Assembly: GCF_001954195.1 (NCBI RefSeq)
Contig: NZ_MBES01000065.1
Location: 1-64,000 of the forward strand
Length of the DNA stretch: 64,000 nucleotides
Source: Mycobacterium sp. IS-1264
Lineage (GTDB): Bacteria > Actinomycetota > Actinomycetes > Mycobacteriales > Mycobacteriaceae
Direction of reading: 5' to 3'
The position numbers were made by a program, and so were the translations under genes. Below the pieces are notes generated by a model. That model was not told the origin of the DNA, ran no database searches, and saw only the letters and a program-made list of their open reading frames with translations. This document shows, in pieces, positions 45,425 to 55,852 of this stretch (its first letter is position 1; each line of letters opens with the position of its first letter).

Positions 45425-46482
45425 CACGGCGGGGGAGCACCATCGGAGCGCGTGGACACACCGGCGTCGGTGAACGTCGCCATCGACGACAGCGCGGCCA
45501 CCGCGCCGCGCAGCAGCGGCAGCGCCGCGGTAGCGCCGGTGCCCTCGCCGAGCCGCATGCGCAGATCCAGAATCGGGTCCAGCTCGAGAGCCGCCAAGGC
45601 CAGCGCGTGCCCCGGCTCGGTGGACCGGTGACCGGCCTGCCACCAGTGCCTGGCGCCCGGCGCCAGGCGCTCGGCCACCAACGCGGCGGCGGTCACCGCC
45701 ATCCCGTCCAGCAGCAGCGGCGTGCGCCGCACCGCGGCCTGCGCGCAAAAGCCCGCCATCGCGGCCAGGTCCGCGCCGCCGCAGCAGCGCAGCAGCCCGA
45801 CCGGGTCGGGCAGCACCCGCTGGGTCCGAAACAGGGCGTCGCGAACCGCGGCGGTCTTGCGTGACCAGCCGGCGTCGTCGACCCCGGTCCCGAAGCCGAC
45901 CACCGCAACCGGCTCGGCATTCGTCAGCGCCGCCACCAAAACCGCTGCCGCAGTGGTGTTTCCGATTCCCATGTCACCGGCGATCAGCATGTCGGCCCCG
46001 GCGTCGACTTCCTCGTCGGCGATAGACCGCCCGGCCGCGATCGCCCGGGCGGTCTCCTCGTCCGTCAGCGCGTCCTCGACGGCGATATCGCCGCTGCCGC
46101 GCCGCACTTTGTGGCCGCCGATGCGTTCCGAGAGCGAGTCGGCGTCCACCGCCAGGTCGGCGACGCGCACGGTCGCCCCGGCGACATCGGCCAGCACGTT
46201 GATCGCCGCCCCGCCCGCGTCGATGTTGGCGACCATCTGGGCGGTCACTTCCGGCGGGTAGGCCGACACGCCGGAGCGGGCGACACCGTGGTCGCCGGCG
46301 AACACCACCACCCGCGCGCGCTCGAACTGGCGCGGCGGGCATTGCCCCTGGCACGAGCAGACCCAGACCGACAGGTCCTCGAGTCGGCCCAGCGCGCCCC
46401 GCGGCTTGGTCAGCGTGTCCTGCCGCGCGCGGGCGGCGGCCGCGGCGGCGGCGTCGGGCGGCGAAATCGCAGTGAATTCCAT
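45424..46482 (-). CDS. cobT: nicotinate-nucleotide-dimethylbenzimidazole phosphoribosyltransferase
   Basis: CobT (352 residues) activates the lower-ligand base to alpha-ribazole phosphate for cobalamin. Family stretches are [50 protein letters not shown] and the catalytic Glu in the region [27 protein letters not shown] 46482 follows the cobU TGA with a 1-nt overlap (TGATG); a GTG one codon earlier is an option. The first 20 residues are Ala-rich. Confidence 0.95.
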   Translation of the reverse strand: MEFTAISPPDAAAAAAARARQDTLTKPRGALGRLEDLSVWVCSCQGQCPPRQFERARVVVFAGDHGVARSGVSAYPPEVTAQMVANIDAGGAAINVLADVAGATVRVADLAVDADSLSERIGGHKVRRGSGDIAVEDALTDEETARAIAAGRSIADEEVDAGADMLIAGDMGIGNTTAAAVLVAALTNAEPVAVVGFGTGVDDAGWSRKTAAVRDALFRTQRVLPDPVGLLRCCGGADLAAMAGFCAQAAVRRTPLLLDGMAVTAAALVAERLAPGARHWWQAGHRSTEPGHALALAALELDPILDLRMRLGEGTGATAALPLLRGAVAALSSMATFTDAGVSTRSDGAPPP

Positions 46483-47030
46483 CACGTTCCCGGCGGTTTG
46501 ATCGGGACCGCCTGGCCGGCGACCACCAGCACGACGTGGTCACACAACGCGGCCAGGCGCTGGTTGAGGTTGCCCAGTTCGTCGGCGAAGCGCCGGCCCG
46601 ACGCGGTGGCCGGCACCACGGTCAGCCCGACCTCCGGGCTGACGAGCACCAGCGTCGATCCGAACGCGCCGATCGCGGCGACCATGTCGTCGATCGTCTC
46701 CGCGACCGCCGTCGCCGCCGACCCGTTCTCCCACGCATGATGGCGGTCCAGCGTGCCGGTGAGCCAGGCGCCGAGGTCGTCGACGAGCGTCGGGGTGTCC
46801 GGCGACCCCCGCAATTGGGTTGTGATGTCGTCGGTTTCGATCGTCGACCAATGCGCGGGACGACGGTCGCGGTGCTGCGCGACGCGGCGTGCCCACGCCT
46901 CGTCGGCGTGCCCGGCGGGCCCGGGGGCCAGGTAGCGGACCGGCCGACCGGGCGCCAGCGACGAGGCGATGGCCTCCTCGGCCCACCGGGATTTGCCCGA
47001 CCTGATCCCGCCGAGCACCAGGGTGCGCAC
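46482..47030 (-). CDS. cobU: adenosylcobinamide kinase/guanylyltransferase
   Basis: CobU (182 residues) phosphorylates adenosylcobinamide and adds GMP, giving the substrate of CobS. The P-loop is GGIRSGKS at residues 8-15. [15 protein letters not shown] and the C-terminal [21 protein letters not shown], a hallmark of the family, are present. It starts at GTG 47030, 27 bp after the preceding gene, and is coupled to cobT. In H37Rv, as I recall, cobU (Rv0254c) is far from cobT-cobS; here the three late steps are together. Confidence 0.94.
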   Translation of the reverse strand: MRTLVLGGIRSGKSRWAEEAIASSLAPGRPVRYLAPGPAGHADEAWARRVAQHRDRRPAHWSTIETDDITTQLRGSPDTPTLVDDLGAWLTGTLDRHHAWENGSAATAVAETIDDMVAAIGAFGSTLVLVSPEVGLTVVPATASGRRFADELGNLNQRLAALCDHVVLVVAGQAVPIKPPGT

Positions 47031-47057
47031 CGGGGTCAGACGGCTTTCAGGCGAAGG

Positions 47058-47750
47058 TCAATCGACACTGCTGCCGTGCTTGACTTGGGGCCGGGGCGTC
47101 CGCATCCGGCGCATTTGGGAGGCCCGGCTGGCGGCGTAAAGCCCTAGCTTCCAACGGCTTTCGGTGTTGTTCGGGAACTTGACGTCGACGAGCTTGTTGA
47201 CCTTGCGGCCCAGGATCAGCCCGTCGACGCTCATCACGGCCATCAGGACCAGCATCGCCGGAGAGATGTAGAGCTGCAGTTGCGGGACACCGAACATGAT
47301 GAACAGCAACGCCAGCGTGGACGGCATGAACAGCCCCAGGAAGTTACGCCGGGAATCCACCACGTCGCGCACGTACCGGCGCACCGGTCCCTGATCGCGC
47401 GGCAGCAGGTAGGCCTCTTCGCCGGCCATCATGCGCTCCCGGCGATCCGACATCCTTGCCCGGCTCACGGCTCGTTCGGCCCTGCGCTCCTCGCGGGACA
47501 GTTTCGGGCCGGCCAGCGATTTGCGCCGGGCCCGCGCCTCGGCGGCGGTCATCGGAGCCGGCGCGACCGGACCCTTGCGGCTGCTGCGTCGGGCATCGGT
47601 GCGCTTGGGCGTCGGCCGACCCTTTGGACCGGTCTTGCGCGACCCCCGGGCCGCGGTTTCGGCGGGATCGGCCGGCTCGGGCGCGACCAGCTCCGCCGAA
47701 CCCCCGTCGAGGTCCTCTTCATGGGTTTTCTTGCGGCCCAGCAACTTCAC
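47058..47750 (-). CDS. DUF3043 membrane protein (Rv2206-like)
   Basis: The 230-residue protein has a long, very basic, disordered cytoplasmic N-terminus (about 1-125, rich in Arg, Lys, Pro). Two membrane helices (about 145-190, FMPSTLALLFIMFGVPQL and LVLMAVMSVDGLILG) and a short C-terminal tail follow. It is conserved in actinobacteria with unknown function. It starts at GTG 47750, with TAACCT 7 nt before it, so it is probably leaderless and gives the promoter for the cobU-cobT-cobS genes downstream. The link with cobalamin is positional only. Confidence 0.87.
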   Translation of the reverse strand: MKLLGRKKTHEEDLDGGSAELVAPEPADPAETAARGSRKTGPKGRPTPKRTDARRSSRKGPVAPAPMTAAEARARRKSLAGPKLSREERRAERAVSRARMSDRRERMMAGEEAYLLPRDQGPVRRYVRDVVDSRRNFLGLFMPSTLALLFIMFGVPQLQLYISPAMLVLMAVMSVDGLILGRKVNKLVDVKFPNNTESRWKLGLYAASRASQMRRMRTPRPQVKHGSSVD

Positions 47751-47757
47751 AGTCGCC

Positions 47758-47763
47758 AGGTTA
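47758..47763 (-). promoter_or_regulatory. -10 element of the Rv2206-cobUTS operon
   Basis: On the minus strand TAACCT matches TANNNT and stands 7 nt before the GTG start at 47750, predicting a leaderless transcript. Confidence 0.4.
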
Positions 47764-47940
47764 CTTCGCGGGCCGTCCGCGCCGAAATGGCCCCGGACGG
47801 CGTCGTGATAATTCATGCTCCAGCACGCCGATGCACCTACGCTTACCTCTGATGAATGGCTGCCTGTGATGGACGACGGCTCGATGGCCTCGGATGATGC
47901 TGCCGCTGGCCTCGCACCCGGTCGCCTCCAGCTGCCGGCC

Positions 47941-49017
47941 ATGCAGGTCCTGGTGGCCCCGGATTGCTACGGCGACAGCCTCACGGCCGTCGAGGCGGCT
48001 GCTGCCATCGCCACGGGCTGGACCCGGTCGCGTCCGGGGGACCGCTTCATCGTCGCCCCTCAGTCCGACGGCGGACCGGGCTTCATCGACGTGCTGGCCA
48101 GCCGGCTCGGCGAGAAGCGGCGAGCGCGGGTATCCGGGCCGCTGAACGCCCCGGTCGACGCCGAGTGGGTGTTCGATCGCGGCTCGGCAACCGCGTACCT
48201 GGAGTGCGCGCAGGCGTGCGGTCTGGCGTTGCTGGGCGTTCCACCTTCGCCGGAGACCGCGATGGCGGCCCACAGTAGGGGAGTCGGCCAGCTCATCGCC
48301 GAGGCGCTGGGCGCCGCGCCCAGGCGGATCGTGGTCGGGCTGGGCGGCAGCGCGTCCACCGACGGCGGGCAGGGCCTCGTCGCCGAGCTGGGCGGCCTGG
48401 AGGTCGCGCGGCAGCAACTGGCCGACGTGGAGCTGATCGCCGCCTCGGACACCGAATATCCGCTGTTGGGCCCGTGGGGAGCCGCCAGGATGTTCGGGCC
48501 GCAGAAGGGCGCGGACACCGCGACCGTCGCGGCGCTCGAAGTCCGCCTCGAGGCGTGGGCGCTGGAACTCGAAGCGGTGGCCGGCCGTGATGTGAGCTCC
48601 GAGCCGGGCGCGGGCGCCGCCGGCGGCATCGGCGCCGCGCTGCTGGCGCTGGGCGGCCGCAGCGAGTCCGGCGCGGACATCATCGCCGAGCACACCAACC
48701 TGGCCGACGACCTCGAGACCGCCGAGCTGATCGTCACCGGTGAAGGCCGGTTCGACGAGCAATCCCTGCACGGAAAGGTCGTCGGCTGGCTCGCCGGTAG
48801 GGCCCGCCCGCTGGGCATTCCGGTGATCGTGCTCGCCGGCCAGGTCGATTTGGAGAAATCGACGGTGCGATCGGCGGGCATCATGGCCGCCTTGTCGATC
48901 GCCGACCACGCCGGATCGGTGCGGCTGGCGCTGGCCGACGCGGCGAATCAGCTCATGGGGTTGGCGTCGGAGGTGGCCGAGCGACTCGGGAATAGCGGTC
49001 CCGCAAGGTACCGTTGA
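47941..49017 (+). CDS. glycerate 2-kinase-family protein (GlxK/GarK type)
   Basis: The 358-residue protein, the length of Rv2205c, has the glycerate kinase I fold. [25 protein letters not shown] is the N-terminal signature. [31 protein letters not shown] and [17 protein letters not shown] follow. It should phosphorylate D-glycerate to 2-phosphoglycerate. ATG 47941 (MQVLVAPD) is chosen because it matches the known length; the frame stays open 42 codons further upstream without family sequence. The next gene, the Fe-S carrier, follows 72 bp later with its own ribosome site. Confidence 0.9.
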   Translation: MQVLVAPDCYGDSLTAVEAAAAIATGWTRSRPGDRFIVAPQSDGGPGFIDVLASRLGEKRRARVSGPLNAPVDAEWVFDRGSATAYLECAQACGLALLGVPPSPETAMAAHSRGVGQLIAEALGAAPRRIVVGLGGSASTDGGQGLVAELGGLEVARQQLADVELIAASDTEYPLLGPWGAARMFGPQKGADTATVAALEVRLEAWALELEAVAGRDVSSEPGAGAAGGIGAALLALGGRSESGADIIAEHTNLADDLETAELIVTGEGRFDEQSLHGKVVGWLAGRARPLGIPVIVLAGQVDLEKSTVRSAGIMAALSIADHAGSVRLALADAANQLMGLASEVAERLGNSGPARYR

Positions 49018-49089
49018 GGGAGTGAGTTTCCCCGCGTGGTCTCCGATCGCGGCTGACCCACCCAAACAATGAGGCATGTAGGAGAAGCA

Positions 49090-49446
49090 ATGACGGTGCA
49101 GAACGAGTCGAGCGCCAAGACCCACGGCGTGATCCTGACCGAGGCCGCCGCCACCAAGGCGAAGTCCCTGCTGGACCAGGAGGGACGTGACGACCTGGCG
49201 CTGCGTATCGCGGTTCAGCCGGGTGGATGCGCCGGGCTGCGCTACAACCTCTTCTTTGACGACCGCACCCTGGACGGCGATCTGACCGCCGACTTCGGTG
49301 GTGTGACGTTGACCGTGGACCGGATGAGCGCGCCGTACGTGGAAGGCGCCTCCATCGACTTCGTCGACACCATCGAGAAGCAGGGCTTCACCATCGACAA
49401 CCCCAACGCCACGGGTTCGTGCGCCTGCGGGGACTCGTTCAACTGA
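49090..49446 (+). CDS. A-type iron-sulfur carrier, ErpA/HesB-like (Rv2204c)
   Basis: The 118-residue IscA/HesB-family protein has the three conserved cysteines, one in GGCAGLRY and two in the C-terminal GSCACGDSF. It hands Fe-S clusters to apo-enzymes. Sequence and length match Rv2204c. The ATG at 49090 has GGAG 6 nt before it; an ATG seven codons upstream lacks one. Nearby client proteins in this window include LipA and the Rieske protein QcrA. Confidence 0.94.
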   Translation: MTVQNESSAKTHGVILTEAAATKAKSLLDQEGRDDLALRIAVQPGGCAGLRYNLFFDDRTLDGDLTADFGGVTLTVDRMSAPYVEGASIDFVDTIEKQGFTIDNPNATGSCACGDSFN

Positions 49447-49473
49447 GCCGCTTGAACTGACCGTCCGGCCGGG

Positions 49474-50106
49474 CTAGTACGAGCCCCCGGTACGTAGCAC
49501 GTACGAGCACACCAGCGTCTCACCGCGCTGGAAAAGCAGCTGCGCGACGCCCTGCACGTCGCCGCGCATCGGGCCGCCGGCCGCGGGTGACACCTTCATC
49601 GTGAACAGCGCCTGGGCCTGGTACTGCGACAGAAACACGATCTTGTCGACCGAGGTCACCTCGACCTCGGAGAACTGCTTGCGGAACGCGTCGCTGCTCA
49701 GCTTGGCCAATGCCTGGTCGGACCGCTTGTCGCGCACGGCGTCGTACAGGCCGCACAGCGCGTTGCGGACGATGTTGTCGGTGTCGCGGCGCTCGAGCGC
49801 GTCGAGGTAACCCTGTATGGCCGACTTGGCCGATGCCTCGGAGAACGCGGCGCCGGTACTGGCCCCGTTCGTGCGGACCCCGAACACGATCGCCACCGTC
49901 GTCGCGGCGACCAGCACGAAGGCCAGCAAAACGCCGATGATCCATCGCCGCTTGGACCGCCGCTTGGGATATCCCTGGGGCGGGGACGGCGGCGGCGCGA
50001 AGGTGGGGTCGCCGGCACCGGGCTCCTGCGGGAACTCGACCGGCTGCGCGTAGGGCGCGGGTCCGTCGGCGCCGACAGCGTGGTTCGGCGGGTGCGGACC
50101 GCCCAT
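49474..50106 (-). CDS. membrane-anchored DUF4878-like protein (Rv2203-like)
   Basis: The 210-residue protein has a Pro-rich cytoplasmic N-terminus (about 1-48), a basic KRRSKRR stop, and one membrane helix (about 55-76, WIIGVLLAFVLVAATTVAIV). The extracytoplasmic domain (about 88-205) resembles the DUF4878/NTF2-like secreted domains common in mycobacteria, with AIQGYLDALERRDTDNI and two cysteines (NALCGLY, TLVCSYV). The function is unknown. It starts at ATG 50106 behind GGAG. It converges with the Fe-S carrier and is divergent from adoK. Confidence 0.85.
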   Translation of the reverse strand: MGGPHPPNHAVGADGPAPYAQPVEFPQEPGAGDPTFAPPPSPPQGYPKRRSKRRWIIGVLLAFVLVAATTVAIVFGVRTNGASTGAAFSEASAKSAIQGYLDALERRDTDNIVRNALCGLYDAVRDKRSDQALAKLSSDAFRKQFSEVEVTSVDKIVFLSQYQAQALFTMKVSPAAGGPMRGDVQGVAQLLFQRGETLVCSYVLRTGGSY

Positions 50107-50248
50107 GTGGTTCTCCTACGGTGGTAGACGGGACACGAACCGATAGCGCCCGAGTATTCGGGTCCCGGCGACTTGAGTGAGTTCCCTTGGCAGGCTAGCG
50201 CACGGCCGCGCGCGCCGACCGCGGGCGCAACGACAGTGGATATGCCTG

Positions 50249-51263
<1,015 letters not shown>

Positions 51264-51272
51264 TTCGAGTGT

Positions 51273-51328
51273 GAGCAGACGCAGAATCGCATTGCGCGGC
51301 CCGTCCGCGTGCGATTCTGCGTCTGCTC
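51273..51328. terminator. perfect 19-bp inverted repeat between adoK and asnB
   Basis: GAGCAGACGCAGAATCGCA at 51273-51291 is the exact reverse complement of 51310-51328, with an 18-nt G/C-rich loop. It fills the 69-bp gap between two converging stop codons, so it can stop transcription from both sides. Similar GAGCAGACGC hairpins recur in mycobacterial genomes as far as I recall, so it may belong to a dispersed repeat family. Confidence 0.8.
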
Positions 51329-51332
51329 GCGG

Positions 51333-53279
51333 TTACAACTGCACCGGGTAGAGCGGCTCGCGGATCTCGGGTACCACGCTGTGCTCGACGAAAATCGCGT
51401 GCCAGAGCATGAAGATCAGCACCGTCCATAGCCGGCGGCTGTGATCGCTGCTGCCGCTTCGGTGTTCGTCGAGCATCCGGCGCACTGCGGCGGTGTTGAC
51501 CAGGTGATCGGCCTGCGACGAGTCCACCATCGCGTAGGCCCACTCGACGAGTTCGCCCGCGCGCAGCCAATGCCGGATCGGGACCGGAAACCCGAGCTTG
51601 GGCCGGTGCAGCACGTGCGCCGGGACGATTGGCTCCAGGGCGCGCCGCAGCGCGTACTTCGTGGTCGTTCGTGTGATTTTCGCCGCTACCGGCAGCCGCG
51701 AGGCCACCGCGAACACCTCGGGATCCAGGAACGGCACCCGGAGCTCCAGCGAGTTGGCCATCGTCATCTTGTCGGCCTTTACCAGGATGTCGCCGCGCAG
51801 CCAGGTGAACAGGTCGATGTGCTGCATGCGGGCCACCGGGTCCCAGCCGCGCGATTCGGCGTAGATCGGCGCGGTCACATCCGTATGGGTCCACTCATCG
51901 CGGAATCCCGGCAGCACGTCGCGCAGCTGCGCATCGGAGAAGCTGCGGGCGTTGCCGTAGTAGCGCTCCTCGAGCGTGAGCGATCCGCGGTGCAGCAGGC
52001 TCTTGCCGCGCATGCCCTCCGGCAACGGCTTGGACACCTTGCCCATCGAACGGCGCAGCGGCCGCGGCAGATACTCGAAGGGCTTGAGCGACAGCGGTTC
52101 CCGATAGATCGTGTAGCCACCGAATAGCTCGTCGGCCCCCTCACCCGACAGCACCACCTTGACGTGCTTGCGGGCCTCGCGGGCGACGAAGAACAGCGGC
52201 ACCAGCGCGGGGTCGGCGACGGGTTCGTCGAGGTACCACACGATCTCGGGCAGGGCGGCGACGAACTCGTCGGGGGTCACGACCTTGGCGATGTGGCGGG
52301 CACCGATCGCCTCCGCGGAGGCCACCGCCACGTCGATCTCGGAGAACCCTTCACGCTCGAAGCCGGTGGTGAACGTGATCAGCCGGGGATTGTGCCGGAT
52401 GGCCAGCGCCGCGATCGCGGTGGAGTCGATCCCGCCGGACAGGAACGCGCCGACGGTCACGTCGGCGCGCATGTGCTTGGCCACCGAATCCTCGAGCACC
52501 GCGGTGATTTCGTCGTAGCGGGCCTGTTCGGTATCGCGGGTGATCGGCGTGGCGGCAAACCGCGGCACGAAGTAGCGGGTGACCTCGGGCTCGAGCTGCC
52601 CGGGACGGATCATGGCGTAACAGCCCGATTCCAGGCGTCGCACCCCGCGGTGCAGCGTCTCGGGCTCCGGGACGTACTGCAGCACCGTGTAGTGCTGCAC
52701 CGCCCGCTCGTCGATGGTGGTGTCGAAGCCGATCAACTCGGCCAGATCCAGCAGGCATTTCTTCTCGCTGGCCACCGCGGTGCCGCCAGGGCCGGTGGCC
52801 GTGAAAAGCGGTTTGATGCCGAAAGGGTCACGCGCGCAGAACAATTCGCGCTTGACGGTGTCCCATAATGCGAAGGCGAACATGCCGCGCAGCCGTGTCA
52901 CGACGCCGGTGCCCCAGTGGTGGAAGCCCGCGACGATCGCCTCACCGTCACCCTCGGTGGCGAAGGCGGCTCCGTGGACAGCGGCCAGCTCGTCGCGCAG
53001 CTCCAGGTAGTTGTAGATCTCGCCGTTGAACACCAGCACGTAGCGGTCGGGCGCCTCCGGTGGTCCCCAGCGCAGCGGCTGATGGGAATGGGCGATGTCG
53101 ATGATGGACAGCCGGTTGAAGCCGAACACGACGGATCCGTCGGCGCCCGGGTCGGCCCACGTGCCCGGCTCGTCGGGTCCGCGATGCCGCATCAGGTGCA
53201 AGGCGCGGGCGACCTCGGCATCGGCTCGGGCGGCGTCGGCGCCCTCCGGGGCCGCGACGAACGCCAGCAGACCACACAC
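51333..53279 (-). CDS. asnB: asparagine synthetase (glutamine-hydrolysing)
   Basis: AsnB (648 residues; Rv2201 is 652) has an N-terminal class II glutaminase whose nucleophile is Cys2 (start GTG-Cys-Gly-Leu-Leu). RHRGPDEPG and NGEIYNYLELR follow. The synthetase domain has the ATP/PPi loop SGGIDSTAIA near residue 360. It could make asparagine or amidate cell-wall precursors, since mycobacterial AsnB homologues have been linked to meso-DAP amidation and drug resistance. The start at 53279 is fixed by the catalytic Cys; the frame is open further upstream but without meaning. It is divergent from ctaC. Confidence 0.95.
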   Translation of the reverse strand: MCGLLAFVAAPEGADAARADAEVARALHLMRHRGPDEPGTWADPGADGSVVFGFNRLSIIDIAHSHQPLRWGPPEAPDRYVLVFNGEIYNYLELRDELAAVHGAAFATEGDGEAIVAGFHHWGTGVVTRLRGMFAFALWDTVKRELFCARDPFGIKPLFTATGPGGTAVASEKKCLLDLAELIGFDTTIDERAVQHYTVLQYVPEPETLHRGVRRLESGCYAMIRPGQLEPEVTRYFVPRFAATPITRDTEQARYDEITAVLEDSVAKHMRADVTVGAFLSGGIDSTAIAALAIRHNPRLITFTTGFEREGFSEIDVAVASAEAIGARHIAKVVTPDEFVAALPEIVWYLDEPVADPALVPLFFVAREARKHVKVVLSGEGADELFGGYTIYREPLSLKPFEYLPRPLRRSMGKVSKPLPEGMRGKSLLHRGSLTLEERYYGNARSFSDAQLRDVLPGFRDEWTHTDVTAPIYAESRGWDPVARMQHIDLFTWLRGDILVKADKMTMANSLELRVPFLDPEVFAVASRLPVAAKITRTTTKYALRRALEPIVPAHVLHRPKLGFPVPIRHWLRAGELVEWAYAMVDSSQADHLVNTAAVRRMLDEHRSGSSDHSRRLWTVLIFMLWHAIFVEHSVVPEIREPLYPVQL

Positions 53280-53410
53280 GGCGCCCCAGTATGCCGCACT
53301 TTTGCGCGGCGCGACGCCGCGCGGCCGCGGCGGGCCGGGGTTTCGTCGCCGCGCTGAGTGGCGTGGTCTACGCTGCGTAGTATTCGATTTTCCAAGCAGG
53401 AGGCGCCAAC

Positions 53411-54472
53411 GTGACACCTCGCGAGCAGGCCCGTTCGCAACGTTTGTCGCAGCGCAGGTTCTCCGGCCTTCGGCCGCTGGCGCTGGCCCTGATGCTGGGC
53501 GTGCTGGCGGTGAGCCTGAGCGGATGCAGCTGGTCGGAGGCGCTGGCCATGGGCTGGCCGGAGGGCATCACCCCGGAGGCCCACCTCAACCGCGAGCTGT
53601 GGATCGGCGCGGTGATCGCCTCGCTGGTCGTCGGCGTCATCGTGTGGGGCCTGATCTTCTGGTCCGCTACCTTCCACCGCAAGAAGGCGACCGACACCGA
53701 GCTGCCCCGTCAGTTCGGCTACAACATGCCACTGGAGCTCGTGCTCACCGTCACGCCGTTCCTGATCATCTCGGTGCTGTTCTACTTCACGGTCGTGGTT
53801 CAGGAGAAGATGCTGCATCTGGCCAAGGACCCCGAGGTCGTGATCGACATCACCTCCTTCCAGTGGAACTGGAAGTTCGGCTACCAGAGGGTCAACTTCA
53901 AAGACGGCACGCTGACCTACGAGGGCGCCGACGAGGCCAAGAAGAAGGCGATGGTGTCCAAGCCCGAGGGCAAGGACAAGCACGGCGAGGAGCTCGTGGG
54001 CCCCGTGCGAGGCCTCAACACCGAGGACCGGACCTACCTGAACTTCGACAGGGTCGAGACCCTGGGAACCAGCACCGAAATTCCGGTGCTGGTGTTGCCG
54101 GCCGGCAAGCGCATCGAATTCCAGATGGCGTCGGCCGACGTCGTGCACGCGTTCTGGGTGCCCGAATTCCTGTTCAAGCGCGACGTGATGCCCAACCCCG
54201 TCGCGAACAACTCCGTCAACGTGTTCCAGGTCGAAGAGATCACCAAGACCGGGGCATTCGTCGGGCACTGTGCCGAGATGTGCGGCACGTATCACTCGAT
54301 GATGAACTTCGAGGTTCGCGTGGTCCAACCCAACGATTTCAAGGCCTACCTGCAGCAACGGATCGACGGGAAAACCAACGCCCAGGCGTTGCAGGCGATC
54401 AACCAGTCCCCGGTAGCCGTGACCACCCACCCGTTCGAAACCCGCCGCGGCGAAATGACGGCAAGCCAGTAG
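53411..54472 (+). CDS. ctaC: cytochrome c oxidase subunit II
   Basis: CtaC (353 residues) carries the CuA centre that receives electrons from the bc1 complex. The N-terminus has a hydrophobic stretch with a lipobox-like LSGC near residue 39. Two membrane helices follow ([19 protein letters not shown] and [19 protein letters not shown]). The CuA site is [13 protein letters not shown] near the C-terminus, with the distal His in [15 protein letters not shown] is the electron-entry aromatic patch. It starts at GTG 53411 with AGGAGG 7 nt upstream. It is followed 13 bp later by ctaF. Confidence 0.97.
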   Translation: MTPREQARSQRLSQRRFSGLRPLALALMLGVLAVSLSGCSWSEALAMGWPEGITPEAHLNRELWIGAVIASLVVGVIVWGLIFWSATFHRKKATDTELPRQFGYNMPLELVLTVTPFLIISVLFYFTVVVQEKMLHLAKDPEVVIDITSFQWNWKFGYQRVNFKDGTLTYEGADEAKKKAMVSKPEGKDKHGEELVGPVRGLNTEDRTYLNFDRVETLGTSTEIPVLVLPAGKRIEFQMASADVVHAFWVPEFLFKRDVMPNPVANNSVNVFQVEEITKTGAFVGHCAEMCGTYHSMMNFEVRVVQPNDFKAYLQQRIDGKTNAQALQAINQSPVAVTTHPFETRRGEMTASQ

Positions 54473-54485
54473 GTTAGGACACTCA

Positions 54486-54905
54486 ATGCACATCGAAGCG
54501 AGGCTGTTCGAGTTCGTCGCCGCGTTCTTCTTGGTCACGGCGGTGCTGTACGGGGTGCTGACCGCGATGTTCGCCACCGGCGGCGAGGAGTGGGCGGGGA
54601 CCACCGCGCTGGCGCTGACGGGCGGTCTGGCGCTGATCGTGGCGACTTTCTTCCGCTTCGTCGCCCGCCGTCTCGACACCCGGCCTGAGGACTACGAGGG
54701 CGCCGAGATCAGCGACGGTGCAGGCGAATTGGGGTTCTTCGCGCCGCACAGTTGGTGGCCGATCCTGGTCGCGCTGTCCGGCTCGGTGGCCGCGGTCGGT
54801 ATCGCGTTGTGGCTGCCGTGGTTGATCGTCGCCGGAGTCGTGTTCGTCCTTGCGACGGCGGCGGGTCTGGTGTTCGAGTACTACCTGGGTCCCGAGAAGC
54901 ACTGA
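54486..54905 (+). CDS. ctaF: cytochrome c oxidase subunit IV
   Basis: CtaF (139 residues) is the actinobacterial subunit IV of the aa3 oxidase in the bc1-aa3 supercomplex. It has four membrane helices in two pairs, the first starting [50 protein letters not shown] lies between the pairs. It starts at ATG 54486, 13 bp after ctaC. It matches Rv2199c in length and sequence. Confidence 0.96.
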   Translation: MHIEARLFEFVAAFFLVTAVLYGVLTAMFATGGEEWAGTTALALTGGLALIVATFFRFVARRLDTRPEDYEGAEISDGAGELGFFAPHSWWPILVALSGSVAAVGIALWLPWLIVAGVVFVLATAAGLVFEYYLGPEKH

Positions 54906-55087
54906 ATTGCGACTCGAAGGTCACAATCCGGGCATCAGTTGACCGGCGGCCCCGCCGCTAAAGTCAATTGCCCCACTCGGTTCGGTAGGGTTTGCCCAGG
55001 CACAATGACAATTTCCCGAGCGCGCGCACAACGGCTCGACCGTAGAGCCCCGCGCGCTGGTGAGGCAGTTGGACAGGGCAGACAGAC

Positions 55088-55852
55088 ATGAACGGGCCGA
55101 AACCCCCGGGACGGGAACCTGAGGAACCCGAATCCGCCAGCGAGCTCAGCCACGAACCCGATTCCGGCGGCGCGCCCGGCGACGAAGCGGAACCCCTCGC
55201 TGAACCCGACGAGCGACGGTTCGACGACAGCGCCGAACTGGCGGCCGCGGACGACACGGGCCAGACGGACGCGTATTCGCGGGCCTACTCCGCACCGGAG
55301 TCCGAGCATTTCGTGACCGGCCCCTATGTGCCGGCGGACATGGCGCTGTACGACTACGACGGCTACGACGCGTCGGCCGACCACGGCGACGAACATGCCG
55401 CCCCGCGGTGGCCGTGGATCGTGGGCGTTGCCGCGATCGTCGCGGCGATCGCGCTGGTGGTCTCGGTGTCGCTGCTGGTTACGCGCACCGACACCAACAA
55501 GCTCGCCAACCCCGCCACCACCATGTCGTCCACGCCGCCGGTGCAGGACGAGATCACGACCACCACGCCGCCACCGCCCGGGCCGCGGCAAGTCACCTAC
55601 TCGGTGACCGGCACGAAAGCGCCGGGCGACATCATTTCGGTGACCTACGTCGACGCCTCCGGACGGTCTCGCACCCAGCACAATGTGTACATCCCGTGGT
55701 CGATGACGGTGACACCGATCTCGACGTCGGACGTCGGATCGGTGCAGGCGTCCAGTCTGTTCCGGCTCAGCAGGCTCAATTGCTCGATCACCACCAGCGA
55801 CGGGGCGGTGCTGTCGTCGAACAACAACGACTCACCGCAGACGAGCTGCTGA
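55088..55852 (+). CDS. mmpS3: MmpS3-like membrane protein
   Basis: The 254-residue protein has an acidic disordered cytoplasmic N-terminus (about 1-105), one helix (about 108-130, [20 protein letters not shown]) and a Thr/Pro linker. The MmpS domain (about 170-254) has [21 protein letters not shown] and two cysteines (LNCSI, QTSC). MmpS proteins assist MmpL lipid exporters, but MmpS3 has no partner MmpL gene beside it and its role is not settled. It is shorter than H37Rv MmpS3 (299 aa), mostly in the disordered part. It is coupled to the next gene by TGATG. Confidence 0.93.
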   Translation: MNGPKPPGREPEEPESASELSHEPDSGGAPGDEAEPLAEPDERRFDDSAELAAADDTGQTDAYSRAYSAPESEHFVTGPYVPADMALYDYDGYDASADHGDEHAAPRWPWIVGVAAIVAAIALVVSVSLLVTRTDTNKLANPATTMSSTPPVQDEITTTTPPPPGPRQVTYSVTGTKAPGDIISVTYVDASGRSRTQHNVYIPWSMTVTPISTSDVGSVQASSLFRLSRLNCSITTSDGAVLSSNNNDSPQTSC

